DNA of 64,000 nucleotides from an uncultured Pseudoteredinibacter sp. (GCF_947500695.1 NZ_CANMSS010000003.1:400162-464161), one strand, 5' to 3'. Counted from the first letter of the stretch, positions 1 to 10,441 are shown. Program-made: numbers and translations. Notes: generated from the letters alone by a model not told the origin.

Positions 1-243
1 GCTATGGGGAAGGGGGACTTCTACCACGAAAAACATTATAGCTACTGGGCATTAAAACATTTGGTGAAAAAGTTTGAAGTTGTTGATTATACTCAGAAAA
101 TCGTAAATGATCCCGTTAGGTTTCAGGCTGACTATATGTTGCCATCCTTGGGTCTTAAACACTTTTTTTATAAGCTATTTTGTCGCTGTTTTTATTTTTT
201 GATGCCTGGGTATATCTGGGTTCTCAGAAAGTCGTCGCATTAA
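1..243 (+). CDS. C-terminal part of a probable SAM-dependent methyltransferase
   Basis: The reading frame is open from the window edge and stops at 241-243, so about the last 80 residues of a longer protein are seen. The tail has a pattern common at the end of class I SAM methyltransferases from surface-glycan clusters: a HYSYWALKHLVKKF segment, then an FEVVDYT strand and a hydrophobic PGYIWVLRK end. The catalytic and SAM-binding part lies outside the window, so the assignment rests on this tail and on the epimerase and glycosyltransferase next door. It converges with the epimerase gene and the two coding ends overlap by 20 bases. The family is an inference of moderate strength; the presence of a real gene end is likelier than its exact function. 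Confidence 0.5.
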   Translation, partial: AMGKGDFYHEKHYSYWALKHLVKKFEVVDYTQKIVNDPVRFQADYMLPSLGLKHFFYKLFCRCFYFLMPGYIWVLRKSSH

Positions 244-1132
244 ACTCTCTCCAAACTCGATTGAGCCCTTCTGTTAAATCGATTGTAGGTCTCCAGTGCG
301 TTTTATTTTGTAGCTTATTGCTATTTAATATGATGTGGTTATCTTCAATGTTGTGCTTGGATTTGACCCTTTCTATTTTCTGTTGGCTGATCGTTTCAAC
401 TAATTCAATCAATCTAATTAAGCTTGTTCCAGCCCCTGATCCAAGGTTGAAGGTGTTGCTGGACTGGAAAGTTTTACATGAGATGATTCCCTCAATTGCT
501 GCCGTAAAATCTTCTATGTGGAGATAGTCTCTGCTAGATTGGCCACTGCCTATGATGTGGAATTTTCGCTGATTAATTGCAGCATCGAATAGTGTTGGGA
601 TTACACCAAAGTTAGGTTTTAGCGGCTGCCCTTCTCCATATATATTTGAGGGGCGTAGAATAGTTACAGCCTTTCCTGTTTGTTGTGAAAAGCTCGAAAG
701 AAAAGTTTCAGCGGATTGTTTGGCTGCGCCATAGTACGACCAGTGCCCAAGAGGGTGATTTTCGGCTATTGCTGAGGATGATGGCTGGTAAATGGCTCCT
801 CCCGTTGATATGTACACAAGAGGGGTGTCAATTTTGTGAAGCAATTCGATGAATTGAGCCAAGTGCATCAAATTGTAGTGCACTTCTTTCGATGGTTCTT
901 GCGCAAAGGTTAGGGGTGTTGAGTTTCCAGCGGCATTAATTATCAGGCCGCTACTGTCGTAAACAGGCAATAGCTTTTCACTTTCGTAGCTGTGGTAGTG
1001 GTATTTTATATTTGGAATTTCGCTTCTATTCTCGCTACGCCTAGCTATGATGTGTAGCTCGTGATCTTTGACGAGCTTCTGAGCTATAGCTCGCCCTATG
1101 AATCCATGTCCACCGATAATTGAAATTTTCAT
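224..1132 (-). CDS. NAD-dependent epimerase/dehydratase (extended SDR)
   Basis: This 302-residue protein starts with a Rossmann nucleotide-binding motif (IGGHGFIG, residues 6-13) and has the SDR catalytic YxxxK as YYGAAK near residue 135, followed by an ILRPSNIYGEG segment typical of extended SDR sugar-nucleotide epimerases and dehydratases. It would act in the cytoplasm on a nucleotide-activated sugar; the actual sugar cannot be read from the sequence. Its start codon overlaps the stop of the upstream glycosyltransferase by four bases (ATGA type), so the two are translationally coupled. It belongs to a polysaccharide or glycan locus that continues to the left of the window. Confidence 0.85.
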   Translation of the reverse strand: MKISIIGGHGFIGRAIAQKLVKDHELHIIARRSENRSEIPNIKYHYHSYESEKLLPVYDSSGLIINAAGNSTPLTFAQEPSKEVHYNLMHLAQFIELLHKIDTPLVYISTGGAIYQPSSSAIAENHPLGHWSYYGAAKQSAETFLSSFSQQTGKAVTILRPSNIYGEGQPLKPNFGVIPTLFDAAINQRKFHIIGSGQSSRDYLHIEDFTAAIEGIISCKTFQSSNTFNLGSGAGTSLIRLIELVETISQQKIERVKSKHNIEDNHIILNSNKLQNKTHWRPTIDLTEGLNRVWREFNATTF

Positions 1133-2211
1133 AAAAGCCTTTTATATAGTTCGTTATAACGCTGTGCGCAATCTCTCCAGGTACCAAATTTTTGTTTGGC
1201 TATTTCACGTGATTTTTTTGAAAACGCTATATTGTGGTCTAAGTTGTTCAATTTGTTTACGGCGTTAAGAAAATCTTTAGGGCTGTTTACGATGTAGCCG
1301 TTTTGACCGTGTTGTACAATTTCTTTGTGAGCAACTTGATTAGAAGCGATAATTGGCAGGCCACTCGCTGCCGCTTCGATCAAAATTTGAGGTAAGCCTT
1401 CATCGTGGGTACTTAGTGTAATTATTCCGGTAGCACTACTTAACCAATTGTTTTTTAGCTCTTCTAGGGTGGTGCTTCCGTGAAAAGAAATACCTTCTGG
1501 AATTTTCAATCCTTCTTGATTTGGGCCAAATAGATGGATCGAATTGTTTTCGGGGAGTTCATTGTACCAAAGAAAGAGGGGCCCCATTTTTGCCTTGGTT
1601 ACTCTTTGGACGACTATCCATTTGCCGCTTTTGGGTGCTCTTGTAATATCGTAAAGATCCTCGCTGCAACCAAAATGCACAGGGTGGATATCGGCAATAT
1701 CGCCAAAGCTCTCTTTTAATAACGGGCACATCCAGTCTGCATTGGGTGCTATAACGCAGTTTGAGCTGCTGATCTGTCGTCTAACTAATGTCTTTACAAG
1801 CGGTAGCTGTAAAAGTTTGTAATCTGTCCCTAGTACTGTTAACAGCTTTGGGGTTTTTCGACTTTTTGACCCAATAGAGTTCTGGAGCCAGTTAATGTGA
1901 AGGATCTCGGCATCAGAATTTGAGCGGTATACTCTTATCAGGGAGGAGACTAGACCTGGTATGTATCTTGCTGCTTTGAGTGGAGCTGTACGAAGAAGGT
2001 GCGCTGGGCCGCCGAGGTCTGCAACCTTTTCTAGGTTTATAATGGCTTTTTCATCGCTAACCCAGTGTACGTTGTTTGGGGCAGGGCCCCTTGGGCTAAG
2101 CATTGAAATGTCATGTAGCTTTGATAATTCACCAACAATATTTTTGATAAACACACCTTGCCAATCGCTTTCATGGCGCGGATAAGATGTCGCTGTAACA
2201 AGTATTTTCAA
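1129..2211 (-). CDS. Glycosyltransferase (GT4-like)
   Basis: This 360-residue protein has the two-domain GT-B layout of family 4 glycosyltransferases. The C-terminal half carries the nucleotide-sugar signature with its conserved glutamates (STHDEGLPQILIEAAASG, about residues 265-282). The N-terminus (MKILVTATSYPRHESDWQG) is typical of the family. The start codon is TTG at 2209-2211; no in-frame ATG lies in a better place, and an AGG-containing ribosome site sits just upstream. It would transfer a sugar to a lipid-linked or growing glycan at the cytoplasmic side of the inner membrane. It is the first gene of a pair with the epimerase. Donor and acceptor are not predictable here. Confidence 0.85.
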   Translation of the reverse strand: MKILVTATSYPRHESDWQGVFIKNIVGELSKLHDISMLSPRGPAPNNVHWVSDEKAIINLEKVADLGGPAHLLRTAPLKAARYIPGLVSSLIRVYRSNSDAEILHINWLQNSIGSKSRKTPKLLTVLGTDYKLLQLPLVKTLVRRQISSSNCVIAPNADWMCPLLKESFGDIADIHPVHFGCSEDLYDITRAPKSGKWIVVQRVTKAKMGPLFLWYNELPENNSIHLFGPNQEGLKIPEGISFHGSTTLEELKNNWLSSATGIITLSTHDEGLPQILIEAAASGLPIIASNQVAHKEIVQHGQNGYIVNSPKDFLNAVNKLNNLDHNIAFSKKSREIAKQKFGTWRDCAQRYNELYKRLL

Positions 2212-2307
2212 ATGCCTAGTTTCCTTGGTGTGTCGTATTATAAGTTATTGTTAGTAATATATTATAACGTTAAATAATTATTCTGTGGGTGTATTTAGGG
2301 GGGCTTT

Positions 2308-2751
2308 ATGAGGCGGAAAATGGGAGGGTTTAGCTTGATTGAACTCATGATTGTAGTGGCTATTATAGGGATTTTGGCTGCTGTTGCATTGCCGGCGTAT
2401 CAGGACTATACGTCTAGGGCTAAGGTTGCTGAGCCAATTAGCATGCTTCGAGCGCTAAAAACCGATGTCAGCGGTTACTATGTGGAATTTGGTGAATTTC
2501 CTACGTTGGCTGAACTTACATCTTTTTCTGGTCCCAAGGTCCTCAATGGTAAGTTTACAGAATCAATTCAAACCTCAGTTGCAGGCCTGTATGAGGCTAG
2601 AATGAATAACAATGTCGGTGCAAGAATCAATTTAGCGACCGTATCATTGAGTTTTTATGCCGACCCCGACGGGCTGGTTTTACATACGTGCAAGCCGGGA
2701 GCCTCTAACCCTATCCCAAATGAGTATCTTCCCTGGGAGTGCAGGAATTAG
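2308..2751 (+). CDS. pilA: Type IV pilin (PilA-like major pilin)
   Basis: This 147-residue prepilin has a seven-residue leader ending in glycine before the conserved [18 protein letters not shown] helix, with Glu at mature position 5. This is the site cleaved and methylated by prepilin peptidase PilD. The rest is a short globular domain with two cysteines near the end (about residues 134 and 145) that would form the D-loop disulfide. A strong ribosome site (AGGGGGG) precedes the ATG by four bases. It is the only pilus gene here, so assembly proteins are elsewhere. It could be a major pilin or a minor pilin of similar size; length and disulfide favour the major type. Glycan and acyltransferase genes flank it, but no pilin oligosaccharyltransferase is present. 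Confidence 0.88.
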   Translation: MRRKMGGFSLIELMIVVAIIGILAAVALPAYQDYTSRAKVAEPISMLRALKTDVSGYYVEFGEFPTLAELTSFSGPKVLNGKFTESIQTSVAGLYEARMNNNVGARINLATVSLSFYADPDGLVLHTCKPGASNPIPNEYLPWECRN

Positions 2752-2780
2752 CAGCAATTGACAAATATTGTCAGTTGCTG
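2752..2780. terminator. Hairpin between the convergent pilin and acyltransferase genes
   Basis: A 12-base inverted repeat (CAGCAATTGACA and TGTCAGTTGCTG, 11 of 12 paired) with a five-base loop starts one base after the pilin stop and covers the last codons of the opposing gene. There is no long T-run, so it is a weak or bidirectional terminator candidate only. Confidence 0.45.
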
Positions 2781-4675
2781 GTCTGTTCCAAAAGAAATGG
2801 CTCAAAAATCTCACTGATGGATAGTGCAAATTGATTGCTGATATGAACTTTATCGCGATAGACCACGTAGTCATCAGTTTCAGATCTGCACAGTCCATTT
2901 GGACAGATCCTTTTATTGATATCTAATACTTGCACGTTCGGAAAGATACTTGCGGACTCCGAGAGGTATGAATATAGGTGAGTTGGTTTTAAGTGTTCCT
3001 CGCATAATTGACTGGGTATTCCGAGCTTTTGCTGCCATTTTGTGCGAGCGATACATTCTAGTGTGTCAAAACTCAATTTTGGAGGCGGAGTTAAAATAAC
3101 TATCTTTTTGATTTTACGAAGCCTATCAAGGACGGACCGGGTTCCTTCTATCCATTCTCTTTTGCTAAATGCTGCCGCGGAGCTTCCAATGATAAGCAAC
3201 TCTGGTGGGTTTTTGGCTAAGTGATCAAGAGCTTTCTCTCGCCAGCTGGCACATTCTGAATAGATACGACCAATCCTTGGGTAGTAGTATGGTTGATCAA
3301 CGATAGGGCAGGAGGATTTTGTAATAGCATGTAAATTCCACTCGTTAGAACGAGCGGTGTGGCGTACTGAGTCAAACCACTGTCCGATGGTACTGTCACC
3401 TAATAACATAACAGTTTTTTTATGGCGAGTTTCAAAGCTGCATACTTTTAATACATCGGAGTGGTACCAGTCATCGCATTGGTGAGAGTAAAGAGTTGGA
3501 AGATCCTGTCTTATTGAACTGATTGCCTTTTGCAGAGGATCGTTTGCCCATTTTTTAGCAAAATCAAATGAAGCCAAGCTTATGGACACGAGGGTAATGC
3601 AAATTAATAGGGCTCCGAAAAGCGAAAGACTTGGTCTTTCTGAAAGGAATTGTGAGTATCGAATAGGGCGTTCTACCCCATAAAAGCTAATGCTAGAGCA
3701 CAATAATATAGCAATTACTACTCCCCCGGTTTGTAGGGCTGTTAATTCTATGAAGTAAAGGTTCGCTAAAACAATTATGGGCCAATGCCAAAGATAAAGG
3801 GAGTATGATATATCGCCTGTAAACTGTAGTGGCCTAGAAGATAGAAAGCTGTTATTGGAGTTGTATGTGCCTAAAAATAACAACAAGCCGGTGCCAAGAG
3901 TAGGAAGAATAGAGTATGCCGGTGTAAGTTCAGATCCTGTCACAGGGTGGGTAAACATTGGCAGGACTACCATTGCAAGGGATGCAAATTTTAATGGCGT
4001 TATCTTCGAAAACCTAAGCTCTTGTATTTTGTCTGAGTAAATGAAGGCCATGGCGCCTAACGCGAATTGCCAAGCTCTTCCGCCTACCGAATAAAACCCC
4101 CAGTCGTGATCGTACAAATAAACCAAACCCGCAAGAACAGTAGTTGTGAATACAATCCAAGTAATTTTAGAGGTTATAACTTGTTTGGAATTTGGGGGGC
4201 TGTAAAGAAGGAATATGACGGCAGGCCACAGTAAGTAAAACTGCTCCTCTACTGCTAGTGACCATGTATGTAAGAACAGATTTTTACTATCGCTTGCAAA
4301 GTAGGCTAAATCTATACTTGCAAAATACATATTCGACAGCCACAAGCTAGCAAATATTCCACCTTGAGAGTGGCGAATTTGCTCTGCTGGTGACAGAAAA
4401 ATGGTGTAAGTTATTGTGGTAACAAGAATCATCAAAGCGAGCGCAGGTAATAGTCGCCGGGTTCGATTGGCGTAGAACCTGAGGAGATTGAGATTTCCGG
4501 TTTGCAAGCGGCTCTTCACTAGTAGTTTACTGATGAGATAACCTGAAATAACAAAAAATACGTCTACACCAAAAAAACCACCGCCTAAGAGACTGGGGTT
4601 TAAATGATTGATTAAAACCGCGATCACGGCTATTCCACGTAATCCTTGAATGTCTGGGCGAAAGTCAGCTTGCAT
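2771..4675 (-). CDS. Membrane acyltransferase 3 with C-terminal SGNH domain (OafA-like)
   Basis: The protein is 634 residues from the ATG at 4675. A TTG four codons earlier is possible, but GGAAAG lies at the right distance from the ATG. The N-terminal half starts with the acyltransferase-3 signature (FRPDIQGLRGIAVIAV, then FFGVDVFFVISGYLI) and contains about ten hydrophobic segments. The C-terminal third is a periplasmic SGNH hydrolase-like domain with block I GDSTIGQW and the terminal DxxH pair in YRDKVHIS. Such fusions move acetyl or other acyl groups across the inner membrane onto surface polysaccharide or O-antigen. The neighbouring glycan genes fit that role; the exact acceptor is unknown. 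It is encoded convergently with the pilin. Confidence 0.88.
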   Translation of the reverse strand: MQADFRPDIQGLRGIAVIAVLINHLNPSLLGGGFFGVDVFFVISGYLISKLLVKSRLQTGNLNLLRFYANRTRRLLPALALMILVTTITYTIFLSPAEQIRHSQGGIFASLWLSNMYFASIDLAYFASDSKNLFLHTWSLAVEEQFYLLWPAVIFLLYSPPNSKQVITSKITWIVFTTTVLAGLVYLYDHDWGFYSVGGRAWQFALGAMAFIYSDKIQELRFSKITPLKFASLAMVVLPMFTHPVTGSELTPAYSILPTLGTGLLLFLGTYNSNNSFLSSRPLQFTGDISYSLYLWHWPIIVLANLYFIELTALQTGGVVIAILLCSSISFYGVERPIRYSQFLSERPSLSLFGALLICITLVSISLASFDFAKKWANDPLQKAISSIRQDLPTLYSHQCDDWYHSDVLKVCSFETRHKKTVMLLGDSTIGQWFDSVRHTARSNEWNLHAITKSSCPIVDQPYYYPRIGRIYSECASWREKALDHLAKNPPELLIIGSSAAAFSKREWIEGTRSVLDRLRKIKKIVILTPPPKLSFDTLECIARTKWQQKLGIPSQLCEEHLKPTHLYSYLSESASIFPNVQVLDINKRICPNGLCRSETDDYVVYRDKVHISNQFALSISEIFEPFLLEQTSN

Positions 4676-4832
4676 ATTGCTTTCCAATGGCTCTACTTTA
4701 GTGCTTGAACGCTAGTTTTCAAATCGCCCATTTTAACATGAGATATGTACGCTTGCTCCGCTAAGAATGAGACTTACGGGTGGAGGGGTATAGATTAAGG
4801 TAGAAATTGAATGATGGTGCCCGTGGAGAGCA

Positions 4833-6233
4833 TCAACACTCAATAATATTCACCGGCACTTCCAACACATTCACAGCCAGGCCTCCTCGGGAGGTCTCTT
4901 TGTACTTCTCTTGCATATCGCGGCCTGTGTCGCGCATGGTTTTGATCACCTTATCGAGCGATACGAAGTGTGAGCCGTCGCCTCTTAATGCCATACGGGC
5001 AGCGTGGATGGCTTTGATGGCGGCCATAGCGTTGCGTTCTATGCAGGGGACTTGTACTAGCCCTCCGATTGGGTCGCAAGTAAGGCCTAGGTTGTGCTCC
5101 ATAGCGATTTCGGCGGCGTTTTCAACTTGAGCTGGATTGCCGCCCAATACTTCCGCTAGGCCACCGGCCGCCATTGAGCAGGCAGAGCCGACTTCGCCTT
5201 GGCAACCTACATCAGCACCTGAGATGGAGGCGTTACGTTTATAGAGAGTACCGATTGCGGCGGAGGTTAGGAGGAAGTTTTGTACACCTTTGTCATTGGC
5301 ACCTGGTACAAAGCGAATATAGTAGTGTAATACGGCGGGAATAATACCTGCAGCACCATTGGTGGGGGCGGTTACCATGCGGCCGCCTGCCGCATTTTCT
5401 TCATTAACCGCTAGCGCATAAAGTGTTACCCAATCTAATGTTGTGAGTGGGTCGGCTAGAGAGGCCTCTGGGCGGCTTAGTAATTGCTGTTGCATTTCAC
5501 GGGCGCGTCTTTTGACCTTCAATCCGCCAGGTAATAATCCTTCGTGGCGTAAACCATTATTTACGCATTCTTGCATTACTGCCCAGATATCCATTAGCCC
5601 ACTGGCGGTTTCTGCTTCGGCGCGCCAGGCGGCTTCGTTATGCCACATAACGTCAGAAATGCTGATGTTTTTATCTTTACATATTTGTAATAGCTGGGCG
5701 GCTGAGTCAAACCTATAGTCCTCTGGGCGGGGATCGTCTGTCACGGCATCGGTTTGGGCGGTTTGCTCGCCCACGATAAATCCACCGCCTACTGAGTAGT
5801 AGGTTTTTTCCAATAAAAGCTCACCGTTCTTATTAAAAGCTTGAAAGCCCATGCCGTTGGGGTGGTAAGGTAGCGTTTTGCGGCGATGAAGAATTAAATC
5901 ATTGTCTTCGTCAAAGTTGATAATATGCTCGCCGAGCAAATTTAAATATTTTTCTTCGCGGGCTTCGGCCACCATGCGGGCGATATTATCCACATCAACA
6001 TGTTCTGGGGTTTCACCTAATAACCCGAGAATAACGGCTTTGGCTGTACCGTGACCGACGCCGGTGGCGCCCAGTGAGCCATACATATCTGAGTGGATGC
6101 GTGCCGTGGAGCCCAGAAGATCGGCTTTCTTTAGGGCGAGGCAAAATTGTTTGGCGGCCCGCATTGGGCCAACAGTGTGTGAGCTGGATGGTCCAATACC
6201 CACTTTGAATAAATCAAAAACACTGATGGCCAT
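4833..6233 (-). CDS. sdaA: L-serine ammonia-lyase, iron-sulfur dependent
   Basis: This 466-residue single-chain enzyme converts L-serine to pyruvate and ammonia in the cytoplasm. The N-terminus ([20 protein letters not shown]) is the family signature. The C-terminal catalytic part carries the cysteines that ligate the 4Fe-4S cluster: [16 protein letters not shown], then [14 protein letters not shown]. The length is normal. GAGGAAA precedes the ATG. It follows tdh by 85 bases on the same strand, so it may be co-transcribed with kbl-tdh or have its own promoter in that gap. With serine hydroxymethyltransferase it would finish the conversion of threonine-derived glycine to pyruvate. It could equally be named sdaB; the choice is nominal. 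Confidence 0.93.
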   Translation of the reverse strand: MAISVFDLFKVGIGPSSSHTVGPMRAAKQFCLALKKADLLGSTARIHSDMYGSLGATGVGHGTAKAVILGLLGETPEHVDVDNIARMVAEAREEKYLNLLGEHIINFDEDNDLILHRRKTLPYHPNGMGFQAFNKNGELLLEKTYYSVGGGFIVGEQTAQTDAVTDDPRPEDYRFDSAAQLLQICKDKNISISDVMWHNEAAWRAEAETASGLMDIWAVMQECVNNGLRHEGLLPGGLKVKRRAREMQQQLLSRPEASLADPLTTLDWVTLYALAVNEENAAGGRMVTAPTNGAAGIIPAVLHYYIRFVPGANDKGVQNFLLTSAAIGTLYKRNASISGADVGCQGEVGSACSMAAGGLAEVLGGNPAQVENAAEIAMEHNLGLTCDPIGGLVQVPCIERNAMAAIKAIHAARMALRGDGSHFVSLDKVIKTMRDTGRDMQEKYKETSRGGLAVNVLEVPVNIIEC

Positions 6234-6318
6234 GATCAGTTTCCTCGGCTAAAAATTTATTTTTAAAATTGTTTTTATTGTTGTTGCTGTATTGTAGCTG
6301 GGCCACTTTAAAAGGGTC

Positions 6319-7341
6319 TTACCACTTTAAAATAACTTTGCCACTTAGGCCTGACAGCATCGTGTCAAAGCCTTCCTGAAAATCATCAACATCAAATTGA
6401 TGGGTAATCACCGGGCTTAAATCTAAGCCTGATTGCAGTAAGCAAGCCATTTTGTGCCAAGTGTCGAACATTTCGCGGCCGTAAATACCTTTAATGGTAA
6501 GGCTCTTAAAGATCACCTGGTTCCAATCAATAGCCATATCATCGGGTGGAATGCCCAACATGGCGATCTTGCCGCCGTGAATCATATTGCTTAGCATGCT
6601 TTGAAAAGCGCTGGGTACGCCAGACATTTCCAAGCCAACATCAAAACCTTCGGTCATACCAAGATCGGCCATGGTGTCTTGCAGTGATTCTTTGGCTACA
6701 TTTACTACACGGCTAGCGCCCATGGTCTTGGCCATCGCTAGGCGGTGATCGTTGATATCAGTAACGACTACATGGCGGGCGCCGACATGACGAGCAATGC
6801 CAGCGGCCATAATACCGATAGGGCCGGCGCCGGTAATTAATACATCTTCACCGGTTAGATCAAAACTTAAGGTGGTGTGTACGGCGTTGCCAAATGGATC
6901 GAAGATAGAGGCCATTTCATCGCTGATATCTTCAGGGATCTTAAAGGCATTTTCTTCTGGCAGTGTTAAGTACTCGCCAAAAGCTCCTGGAATATTTACC
7001 CCAATACCTTGGGTGTTGGCACAGTAGTGGCGACGGCCAGCACGACAGTTGCGGCAATGTCCGCAAGTGATATGGCCTTCGCCAGAAACACGATCACCCA
7101 CTTGGAAAGATTTTACACCTTCGCCAATGGCAACCACTTCGCCAACAAATTCATGGCCAACTACCATCGGTGTCGGAATGGTTTGCTGTGACCAGCTATC
7201 CCAGTTGTAAATATGTATGTCGGTACCACAGATAGCCGTTAAGCGTGTTTTGATCAAAAGATCGTTGACGCCAGGTTTCGGTGCTTCTACATCGGTTAAC
7301 CAAATGCCGGGTTCGGGGTGTAACTTTGAAAGTGCTTTCAT
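6319..7341 (-). CDS. tdh: L-threonine 3-dehydrogenase
   Basis: This 340-residue zinc-dependent medium-chain dehydrogenase oxidises L-threonine to 2-amino-3-ketobutyrate with NAD. It has the catalytic zinc residues ([13 protein letters not shown], then GHEFVGEV), the four-cysteine structural zinc loop ([15 protein letters not shown]) and the nucleotide-binding [11 protein letters not shown]. Length and sequence match the family throughout. Its start is 21 bases after the kbl stop, so the two form the usual kbl-tdh operon, whose product kbl then uses. The unstable intermediate is normally channelled between the two enzymes. Confidence 0.96.
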   Translation of the reverse strand: MKALSKLHPEPGIWLTDVEAPKPGVNDLLIKTRLTAICGTDIHIYNWDSWSQQTIPTPMVVGHEFVGEVVAIGEGVKSFQVGDRVSGEGHITCGHCRNCRAGRRHYCANTQGIGVNIPGAFGEYLTLPEENAFKIPEDISDEMASIFDPFGNAVHTTLSFDLTGEDVLITGAGPIGIMAAGIARHVGARHVVVTDINDHRLAMAKTMGASRVVNVAKESLQDTMADLGMTEGFDVGLEMSGVPSAFQSMLSNMIHGGKIAMLGIPPDDMAIDWNQVIFKSLTIKGIYGREMFDTWHKMACLLQSGLDLSPVITHQFDVDDFQEGFDTMLSGLSGKVILKW

Positions 7342-7362
7342 TTTATCTCTCTTAAACTCGGC

Positions 7363-8565
7363 TTAGATGATGTCTAGTTCTTTGCCCACTTCGATAAAGG
7401 CGTTAATGGCATGATTCAATTGCTCCTTGCTGTGCAAGGCCGACATCTGGGTGCGGATGCGTGCTTCGCCACGCGGTACGACTGGGAATGAGAAGCCGAT
7501 AACATAAACGCCTTTGCTCAAAAGTTTGTCCGCCATTTGACCGGCAAGTTTGGCATCACCAATCATCACCGGGATGATGGCATGATCAGCACCGGCAAGA
7601 GTAAAGCCCGCAGCGCTCATTTTTTCACGGAAGTACTCGGCGTTTTTCCACAGCTGCTCGCGTAATTGTGGCTCTTCACGCAAAAGCTCAAGCACTTTCA
7701 AAGATGTTGCGACAACGCCGGGCGCTACCGAGTTAGAAAACAAATAGGGTCGTGAGCGTTGGCGTAGAATTTCTACCACTTCTTTTTTGGCCGCTGTAAA
7801 GCCACCAGATGCGCCACCTAAGGCTTTACCCAGTGTGCCGGTAATAATGTCTACGCGGTCCATTACGTCGCAGTATTCATGGCTGCCTCGGCCATTGGCG
7901 CCAACAAAACCTACTGCGTGAGAGTCATCGACCATAACCAAGGCATTGTATTTATCGGCTAGATCGCAAAGCGATTTTAGATCCGCAATAATGCCATCCA
8001 TTGAAAACACACCATCGGTGGCAATCAATTTAAAACGAGCACCGTCTTCATCGGCTTTTTGCAATTGCGCTTCCAGCTCTCTCATATTGTTATTAGCATA
8101 GCGGTAGCGCTTGGCCTTACATAGTCGAACACCATCGATGATGCTGGCGTGATTAAGTGCATCACTGATAATGGCATCTTCTGGGCCAAGAATGGATTCA
8201 AATAGGCCGCCATTGGCATCAAAGCAAGAAGGATAAAGGATGGTATCTTCCATTTTAAGGAAGTCACTTAGCTCATTTTCTAATTGCTTGTGAATGGTTT
8301 GGGTGCCGCAAATAAAGCGCACTGAAGCCACGCCAAAACCGTAATCGTCAGCGGCCTGCTGGGCGGCTTTAATTAAGCTTGGGTGGTTGGCTAAGCCTAG
8401 GTAGTTGTTTGCACAAAGGTTAATAACCTGTTGGCCGGCAACTTCGATAGAGGTGCTTTGCTGTGAGCTGATATAACGCTCTTGTTTGTAGAGGCCGTCA
8501 GCCTTAATTTGCTCAATCTGGCTTTGTAGGCTGTGATAAAATTCGTTCTTGCTTGAGCTCGGCAT
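7363..8565 (-). CDS. kbl: Glycine C-acetyltransferase (2-amino-3-ketobutyrate CoA ligase)
   Basis: This 400-residue PLP enzyme of the alpha-oxoamine synthase family cleaves 2-amino-3-ketobutyrate with CoA to glycine and acetyl-CoA. The PLP lysine is in the [14 protein letters not shown] segment (about residue 245), and the [10 protein letters not shown] motif holds the PLP-nitrogen aspartate. AGGAAAG lies ahead of the ATG. It is the first gene of the kbl-tdh(-sdaA) run and is read away from the DUF523 gene. The pairing with tdh separates it from the related BioF, HemA and SPT enzymes. Confidence 0.96.
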   Translation of the reverse strand: MPSSSKNEFYHSLQSQIEQIKADGLYKQERYISSQQSTSIEVAGQQVINLCANNYLGLANHPSLIKAAQQAADDYGFGVASVRFICGTQTIHKQLENELSDFLKMEDTILYPSCFDANGGLFESILGPEDAIISDALNHASIIDGVRLCKAKRYRYANNNMRELEAQLQKADEDGARFKLIATDGVFSMDGIIADLKSLCDLADKYNALVMVDDSHAVGFVGANGRGSHEYCDVMDRVDIITGTLGKALGGASGGFTAAKKEVVEILRQRSRPYLFSNSVAPGVVATSLKVLELLREEPQLREQLWKNAEYFREKMSAAGFTLAGADHAIIPVMIGDAKLAGQMADKLLSKGVYVIGFSFPVVPRGEARIRTQMSALHSKEQLNHAINAFIEVGKELDII

Positions 8566-8931
8566 AACACTTTCCTATCGATATCAACATTCGGCTATTT
8601 AGGTAAGACTAGAGCGGTAAGACTAGTGCACTAAGAATAGCTACTAAAAACTTAATAAGGGCTATTAGGCGCAATGTTATAAGGCTGCCTGTTGGTGGGC
8701 AATCAATCTATAGTTAGAAGCCTCAATTTAGTATAAATGTCGGCTGCGGGCATTTTTTTAGAGAATTATGCTGCATAAGGCCTTTGCTAAAGAAGCCAGT
8801 TAAGGTCGCTATGGCTATTGGATCCAGTCGCATTGCGGCGACGCTTAAGCTAAGAATCCTGCTGGGCTTTGTGGATGAGTTTGGTGATTGCCGTCGAGGG
8901 TTCGCAAAATGTGCGTAGTTAAGGAATTAAA
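8566..8931. other. Divergent intergenic region without a recognised gene
   Basis: These 366 bases lie between the divergent kbl and DUF523/DUF1722 genes and must hold both promoters. No convincing open frame, strong palindrome, riboswitch-like structure or repeat was found. AAGGA at about 8921 serves the rightward gene. Confidence 0.5.
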
Positions 8932-9918
8932 ATGGACAGTTTAGAGCTTGATACCGAAGCCGATAGGCCTGCGTTAGGCGTGAGTGCCTGCCTATTGGGC
9001 GAGTCGGTTCGCTATGATGGCGCCCATAAGCGTTCAGCTTTACTGCAAGCTAGTCTGTCTGGGCTAGTGTCTATGCGTGGTTTTTGCCCAGAGCTCAGCG
9101 CCGGTTTTGGGGTGCCTAGGCCAACGATTGCGCTTTACGAGGAAGCTGGTGCTGTCGAGCTAAGACGTAACCCTGGCCAGCAAGAGCAACTAGATCTAAA
9201 AGAGAATCTAGCGCCCGCAATGATTCAAAGTTGCGAGGAGATCTTCCAAGCCTGCCAAAATTTAGATGGCTATATTTTTATGCAGCACTCCCCTAGCTGT
9301 GCTTTGGCAAGTGCGGAGCTTATTGTTCAGCAAGACAATTCAGAAGCGCGCCACATGGATGGTGTGTTTGCTGCCGAGTTAAAACGTCGCCAGCCAGCCT
9401 TGCCAGTGGTGCAAGAGTGCGATTTACACCATGGACCGAGCCTGGATCGCTTTCTTGTTGCGGTTTATGCCCACCACCGGCTAAGCAGCGTTCAAAAGTC
9501 TCAGTCCTTTTCTGAGTTGCTGGATTTCCATAGTCGCTATAAATATTTGGTGATGGCTTTTAGTGTGCCCGCCTATAAACGTTTAGGTAAATTGTTGGCT
9601 TGCCGTAATGCGGATAACTTTTTGGCCCAGCTTGAGGAGTACCGTCTGGGCTTTATGCAGATCTTTAAGCAAGAGCCCAGTCGTGGTGCGATGGTTAATG
9701 CCCTAATGCACATTATGGGTTACGTAAAACAGCAGCTTAGTACAGATCAAAGTCAGCAATTGCTTGGGCAGATGCATGCCTATCGCTTGGGTGAACAGGC
9801 ATTGCAGCCTATTGTTGCAGAATTACACAATGCGATTGAGCTTGGGGGAAGTGATTATATTCGGAGGCAGTATTTTTGGTGCCCGCATCCGCTGAGTGAG
9901 CAGCTGCGAGCACTTTAA
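8932..9918 (+). CDS. DUF523 and DUF1722 two-domain protein
   Basis: This 328-residue protein joins two domains often found fused. An N-terminal DUF523 region (about residues 15-160) has the SACLLGESVRYDG and FMQHSPSCAL motifs. A C-terminal DUF1722 (YbgA-like) region begins at about residue 195 with FHSRYKYLVMAFSV. The conserved cysteines of DUF523 suggest a metal or nucleophile site, but no reaction is established for the fusion. In other bacteria it often sits near photolyase or stress genes, which is not the case here. The start has AAGGA at good spacing. It converges with the Lrp-type regulator. Confidence 0.85.
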   Translation: MDSLELDTEADRPALGVSACLLGESVRYDGAHKRSALLQASLSGLVSMRGFCPELSAGFGVPRPTIALYEEAGAVELRRNPGQQEQLDLKENLAPAMIQSCEEIFQACQNLDGYIFMQHSPSCALASAELIVQQDNSEARHMDGVFAAELKRRQPALPVVQECDLHHGPSLDRFLVAVYAHHRLSSVQKSQSFSELLDFHSRYKYLVMAFSVPAYKRLGKLLACRNADNFLAQLEEYRLGFMQIFKQEPSRGAMVNALMHIMGYVKQQLSTDQSQQLLGQMHAYRLGEQALQPIVAELHNAIELGGSDYIRRQYFWCPHPLSEQLRAL

Positions 9919-9943
9919 ATTGTTAGCTCTCTATTCGGTCGCC

Positions 9944-10441
9944 TTAGTTTTTACCGCCAATAGGCAGGCCGGCATCTTCTTTGACGCTTTCGATAACAAT
10001 ATAGGTGTGGGTTTGTGCTACCCCGGGTAGATCAACCAACTTACCTAAAACATCTCGATACGATTCCATATCTTTCATGCGCAGCTTAACAAGGTAATCA
10101 AAACCGCCGGCAACCATATCGCACTCAGCGACTTGAGGAAGTGTGACGACAGCTTGTTTAAAGTTATCAAAGACATCACCGGTGGTACGATCGAGTGTAA
10201 CTTGCACATAGGCAACCATCGCCAAATCTAACATGGTGGCATCAAGCTTGGCGCCGTAGCTGCGGATATAGCCTTCAGATTCTAGGCGGCGCACACGTTC
10301 AAGGCATGGGCTGGGGCTTAAATGTACCCGATTAGCCAGTTCTACATTGGAGATGCGGCCTTCTTTTTGAAGGGTATTTAGGATCACCAGATCAGTACGA
10401 TCGGGCTTAAAGGGCTTGTCACTCTTAATTTTACGGCTCAT
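9944..10441 (-). CDS. Lrp/AsnC-family transcriptional regulator
   Basis: This 165-residue protein has an N-terminal winged helix-turn-helix (about residues 15-65, LQKEGRISNVELANRVHLSPSP) followed by an RAM ligand-binding domain (about residues 80-155). It is transcribed divergently from putA with 209 bases between the start codons. In other proteobacteria an Lrp-type regulator next to a PutA without a DNA-binding domain activates putA in response to proline (PutR/BkdR style). The PutA here lacks such a domain, so that role is the likeliest, but the ligand is inferred. Confidence 0.9.
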   Translation of the reverse strand: MSRKIKSDKPFKPDRTDLVILNTLQKEGRISNVELANRVHLSPSPCLERVRRLESEGYIRSYGAKLDATMLDLAMVAYVQVTLDRTTGDVFDNFKQAVVTLPQVAECDMVAGGFDYLVKLRMKDMESYRDVLGKLVDLPGVAQTHTYIVIESVKEDAGLPIGGKN

